Source of the DNA: RGIG4079 sp045596365
GTDB taxonomy: Bacteria; Bacteroidota; Bacteroidia; Bacteroidales; Muribaculaceae
DNA: 64,000 nt
Assembly (NCBI GenBank): GCA_045596365.1
Contig: JAZOCE010000022.1
Location: 1 to 64,000, forward strand
Direction of reading: 5' to 3'
Position 1 is the stretch's first letter, and every line of letters starts with the position of its first letter. A program made the translations under genes and the position numbers. This document shows positions 61,450 to 64,000 of this stretch, piece after piece. The notes below the pieces were generated by a model. That model saw only the letters and a program-made list of their open reading frames with translations. It searched no databases and had not been told where the DNA came from.

Positions 61450-61454
61450 AGCAG

Positions 61455-62552
61455 ATGCAAGTAGCCAATATAATATCAGCTCTTGAGGATTTTGCTCCGC
61501 TTTCACTGCAAGAGGATTTTGATAATTCCGGATTGCAGGTAGGAAATAAAAGTGCCGAATGTAATGGAGTATTGTTGTGTGTAGATGTAACACCTGCAAT
61601 AATAGAAGAGGCAATAGAGAAAGGGTGTAATTTAGTCGTATCACATCATCCACTATTGTTTAAGGGATTAAAACGCATAACAGGTGCTACATTAGTAGAG
61701 CGTACGATATTAAAGGCGATTTCGGCTAATATTTCAATCTATTCGTGTCACACATCTGCTGATAATGCTTTTAATGGAGTGTCATGGAAGATGGCAGAAT
61801 TGCTTGGTTTGAATGATGTTGAAACACTATCTCGGCAGAAAAATAAGATGATGAAACTATCGGTAATGGTGCCGATAAATCATCTTGAAACTGTCAGATT
61901 GGCATTGTTTGATGCAGGAGCAGGGACATTAGGTAATTATGATTCTTGTAGTTTCTCAACAAAAGGGGAGGGGACTTTCCGAGCATTGGATGGTGCTAAT
62001 CCCTATGTGGGCAACATGTACGAGTTTCATTTTGAGCAGGAAATAAGGCTTGATGTAATATTGCCTGTGTGGCTTAAAATGAGAGTTGAACATGCTTTAC
62101 GCATGTCTCATCCTTATGAAGAGCCTGCATATGAGTTTATTGCACTTGAAAATGATTCTCCCTATACAGGATTGGGTACAATTGGACAATATGAAGCTCC
62201 TATTTCTCCTTATGAGTTAATTGAAAAGGTGAAAAAAGCATTTAATTCTCCTATTACGAGATGCTCAGCATTTGACAATGAATTAATGGTGAAAAGGGTA
62301 GCGATGTGTAGTGGCTCAGGATCATCGTTTATTAAAGATGCAATTGCATCGGGAGCTCAGGCGTTTATAACGTCAGATACCCGATATCATGATTTTATTG
62401 ACTATGCCAGCGATATATTAATCGTAGATATAGGTCATTATGAGAGTGAACAATGCACAAAAGATATTTTTTATCACGTAATTACAGAAAAATTTCCTAA
62501 CTTTGCAGTCTATTATTCAGACAAAGAACAAAATCCGATAAATTATTTGTAA
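61455..62552 (+). CDS. Nif3-like dinuclear metal-centre protein
   Basis: A 365-residue Nif3/YbgI/YqfO family protein (GTP cyclohydrolase I type 2 homologue label). It opens MQVANIISALEDFAPLSLQE, and the family's metal ligands are visible: LVVSHHPLLFKGLKR, YSCHTSADNAFNGV, and a C-terminal DIGHYESEQ. A central ~100-residue PII-like insert (~125-230; HLETVRLALFDAGAGTLGNY) makes it the longer YqfO type. An upstream in-frame codon at 61416 would overlap aspS; ATG 61455 gives the natural start. Its substrate is unknown. The zinc-ribbon partner gene follows 3 bases later, a pairing common in Bacteroidota. Confidence 0.92.
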   Translation: MQVANIISALEDFAPLSLQEDFDNSGLQVGNKSAECNGVLLCVDVTPAIIEEAIEKGCNLVVSHHPLLFKGLKRITGATLVERTILKAISANISIYSCHTSADNAFNGVSWKMAELLGLNDVETLSRQKNKMMKLSVMVPINHLETVRLALFDAGAGTLGNYDSCSFSTKGEGTFRALDGANPYVGNMYEFHFEQEIRLDVILPVWLKMRVEHALRMSHPYEEPAYEFIALENDSPYTGLGTIGQYEAPISPYELIEKVKKAFNSPITRCSAFDNELMVKRVAMCSGSGSSFIKDAIASGAQAFITSDTRYHDFIDYASDILIVDIGHYESEQCTKDIFYHVITEKFPNFAVYYSDKEQNPINYL

Positions 62553-62555
62553 GCA

Positions 62556-63326
62556 ATGGCTACTGATAAGACTAAAAAAGAACAATCACTAACGGTAGAA
62601 CAACGTCTTAAAGCTCTTTATGAGTTACAGACAATTTTGACTGAAATCGATCGAATCAAAACAATCAGAGGTGAATTGCCTCTTGAGGTAAAAGACCTTG
62701 AAGATAATATTGAAGGTTTGCACACTCGCATTGAGAAATATCAAAATGAGATAGAAGAACTTCGTCGTAATTCAGTTGCTGAAAGTGAAAAGATAAACGA
62801 AGCACAAGCTAAGATTGCTCGATATAAAGAACAACTTGACAATGTGCGTAATAATAGAGAATTTGACTTATTGTCAAAGGAAATAGAATTCCAATCACTT
62901 GAAATTGAATTGTGCCAAAAACACATCAATGAATATGCTCGTGTAATTGACAATAAGAGTCGCGAAATTACTGCAACTGAAGAAACTCTTGTAGATCGTA
63001 ATCACATTCTTCAAGAAAAGAAAGCAGAACTTGAGGAAATTGTGTCAGAAACTCGTCAAGATGAAGAACGCCTTCGAGAACAAGCTAAAGCATTGGAGCC
63101 AAACATTGACGCTCGCACACTTGCCGCATTCAAGCGTATTCGTAAAAATGCTCGCAATGGTTTGGGTGTAGTTTATATTCAACGTAATGCATGTGGAGGT
63201 TGTTTCAATCGTATTCCTGCTCAAAAACAAATGGAAATTAAAATGCACAAAAAGATTATCGTATGTGAATATTGTGGTCGCATTATGATTGATCCTGAAC
63301 TCGCAGGAATGCAAGAGCAATTCTAA
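62556..63326 (+). CDS. CdsZ-like coiled-coil zinc-ribbon protein
   Basis: A 256-residue protein with long charged coiled-coil helices (~10-185; heptad-rich EVKDLEDNIEGLHTRIEKYQ and similar) and a C-terminal C4 zinc ribbon (~200-245) with CGGCFNRIP and CEYCGRIMIDPEL. This is the zf-RING_7/CdsZ type. Homologues may bind nucleic acids, but the function is unsettled. It is translationally close to the Nif3-like gene (3 bases) and ends before a terminator. Confidence 0.9.
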   Translation: MATDKTKKEQSLTVEQRLKALYELQTILTEIDRIKTIRGELPLEVKDLEDNIEGLHTRIEKYQNEIEELRRNSVAESEKINEAQAKIARYKEQLDNVRNNREFDLLSKEIEFQSLEIELCQKHINEYARVIDNKSREITATEETLVDRNHILQEKKAELEEIVSETRQDEERLREQAKALEPNIDARTLAAFKRIRKNARNGLGVVYIQRNACGGCFNRIPAQKQMEIKMHKKIIVCEYCGRIMIDPELAGMQEQF

Positions 63327-63350
63327 AAAAACGGATATTTTAGATAATGA

Positions 63351-63387
63351 AATAAGAGTCTTGATTAACAAAGGCTCTTATTTTTTT
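63351..63387 (+). terminator. Terminator of the aspS-nif3-like-cdsZ-like operon
   Basis: AATAAGAGTC (63351-63360) pairs with GGCTCTTATT (63373-63382, one wobble), followed by seven T's. Confidence 0.85.
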
Positions 63388-63451
63388 GCACATAAACATG
63401 ATTTTGTGCAAAATAGTGTTGCATTTATAATAAATTGTCGCTATTATTTAG

Positions 63452-63459
63452 TATCTTTG
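63452..63459 (+). promoter_or_regulatory. -7 box for the aminotransferase gene
   Basis: TATCTTTG matches TAnnTTTG, 57 bases before the ATG at 63516 and downstream of a terminator. Confidence 0.45.
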
Positions 63460-63515
63460 CAGTTCGAAATATAGTATTTTTCTAAGGTTTGTTTATATAA
63501 ATTTCATAAAATAAA

Positions 63516-64000
63516 ATGAAGCTATTACAAGCTAAACTCGCAAAATATACAGCACCGCAAGAAGCAAAAGCACTTGGAATATATCCATATTTCCGAGCTA
63601 TATCAAGTGAACAAGATCCGGAAGTTATCATTAATGGAAAGAAAGTGTTGATGTTTGGGTCAAATTGCTATACAGGACTTGTTAATGATCCTCGTATTAA
63701 AGAAGCAGCAATTGAGGCAACAAGAAAATATGGCACAGGATGTGCCGGCTCTCCATTCTTAAATGGAACACTTGATTTGCACAAACAATTGGAAGCCCGC
63801 ATTGCTCAATATGTTGGAAAAGAAGATGTAATGATTTATTCTACCGGTTTTGGAGTAAACCTTGGTGTCGTTTCTACATTGACAGGTCGTGAAGATTATA
63901 TTCTTTGGGATGAACAAGATCACGCATCTATTATTGAAGGTCGTCGTCTTTCATTCTCTCAACAATTGAAATACAAGCACAACGATATGGAGTCTCTTGA
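63516..64000 (+). CDS. spt: Serine palmitoyltransferase-like alpha-oxoamine synthase (5' part)
   Basis: Only the first ~161 residues are in the window; the gene continues past the right edge. The start (MKLLQAKLAKYTAPQEAKAL) and segments GIYPYFRAISSEQDPEVIIN, GSNCYTGLVNDPRIKEAAIE and YGTGCAGSPFLNGTLDLHKQ are those of class II PLP alpha-oxoamine synthases, closest by eye to bacterial serine palmitoyltransferase rather than KBL or BioF. In Bacteroidales this enzyme condenses serine with long-chain acyl-CoA to begin sphingolipid synthesis. The PLP lysine would lie beyond the window, so completeness cannot be judged. Confidence 0.82.
   Translation, partial: MKLLQAKLAKYTAPQEAKALGIYPYFRAISSEQDPEVIINGKKVLMFGSNCYTGLVNDPRIKEAAIEATRKYGTGCAGSPFLNGTLDLHKQLEARIAQYVGKEDVMIYSTGFGVNLGVVSTLTGREDYILWDEQDHASIIEGRRLSFSQQLKYKHNDMESL

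Noticed and set aside
61416..61454. 13-codon N-terminal extension of the Nif3-like protein
   Set aside because: It overlaps the aspS end; the family normally begins close to the MQVANI start.
1..64000. CRISPR arrays, insertion sequences, prophage or integrative-element ends
   Set aside because: No regularly spaced repeats, transposase, integrase or phage structural genes were seen. tRNA-Pro has no repeated 3' end nearby that would mark an attachment site.

Overview
This window is an AT-rich chromosomal segment of a member of the Bacteroidota, almost certainly order Bacteroidales. The evidence is direct. Several exported proteins end in type IX secretion (T9SS) sorting domains. Promoters carry the Bacteroidota TAnnTTTG -7 box, often with TTG/TTTG about 20 bases upstream. 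Most genes lack a Shine-Dalgarno sequence. The gene set includes a Na+-translocating methylmalonyl-CoA decarboxylase, a serine-palmitoyltransferase-like enzyme, and DUF4922 and DUF5683 proteins. I cannot name the family or genus. No CRISPR array, rRNA operon, insertion sequence or prophage is visible.

Region 1 (1-22.1 kb) is a peptidoglycan capture and salvage locus. It opens with the tail of a T9SS cargo gene. Next come two tandem copies of a two-gene module: a small PD40-type beta-propeller protein followed by a large zinc amidase with a T9SS tail. A golvesin-domain amidase-like protein follows. A long co-directional run then encodes a tandem-domain GT2 protein, a HIT/GalT-like DUF4922 protein, a SpoIID/LytB protein, an AmpG-like transporter, a NamZ-type (DUF1343) exo-muramidase, a FAD/Fe-S D-lactate dehydrogenase-like enzyme, a DUF5009/NagX-like membrane protein (position of MurT in Tannerella), a BadF-type amino-sugar kinase (MurK-like) and MurQ etherase. 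MurQ releases D-lactate from MurNAc-6-P, so the dehydrogenase fits the pathway. The GT2 and DUF4922 members have no obvious role in it.

Region 2 (22.1-44.7 kb) is mostly housekeeping. It holds serB, a T9SS phosphodiester glycosidase, a patatin/barrel protein, an SPFH + ribbon-helix-helix pair, argD-proC, a tail-less SSB, the parA-parB-DUF5683-lytic transglycosylase block (everted parS-like half-sites lie upstream of parA), YitT, a PorT-like barrel, a serine hydrolase, trpS, an Lrp regulator, a GNAT protein and a zinc-type ABC binding protein plus ATPase with no permease.

Region 3 (44.8-52.2 kb) holds tRNA-Pro(TGG), an LD-carboxypeptidase, a pRiA4b ORF-3-like protein and an accessory-looking island. 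The island carries one 1624-residue protein that fuses a DEDD exonuclease, a RecQ-type SF2 helicase and a UvrD-type SF1 helicase. A 25-codon ORF next to it resembles the start of an ApeA/HEPN-type defence protein.

Region 4 (52.2-64 kb) holds dnaK with a hairpin in its leader, the operon mce-mmdA-oadG-like-BCCP-mmdB, a small unknown gene, aspS, a Nif3-like gene, a CdsZ-like zinc-ribbon coiled-coil gene and the start of a serine palmitoyltransferase-like gene cut by the window edge. Strong intrinsic terminators separate most transcription units, and several are bidirectional between convergent genes.
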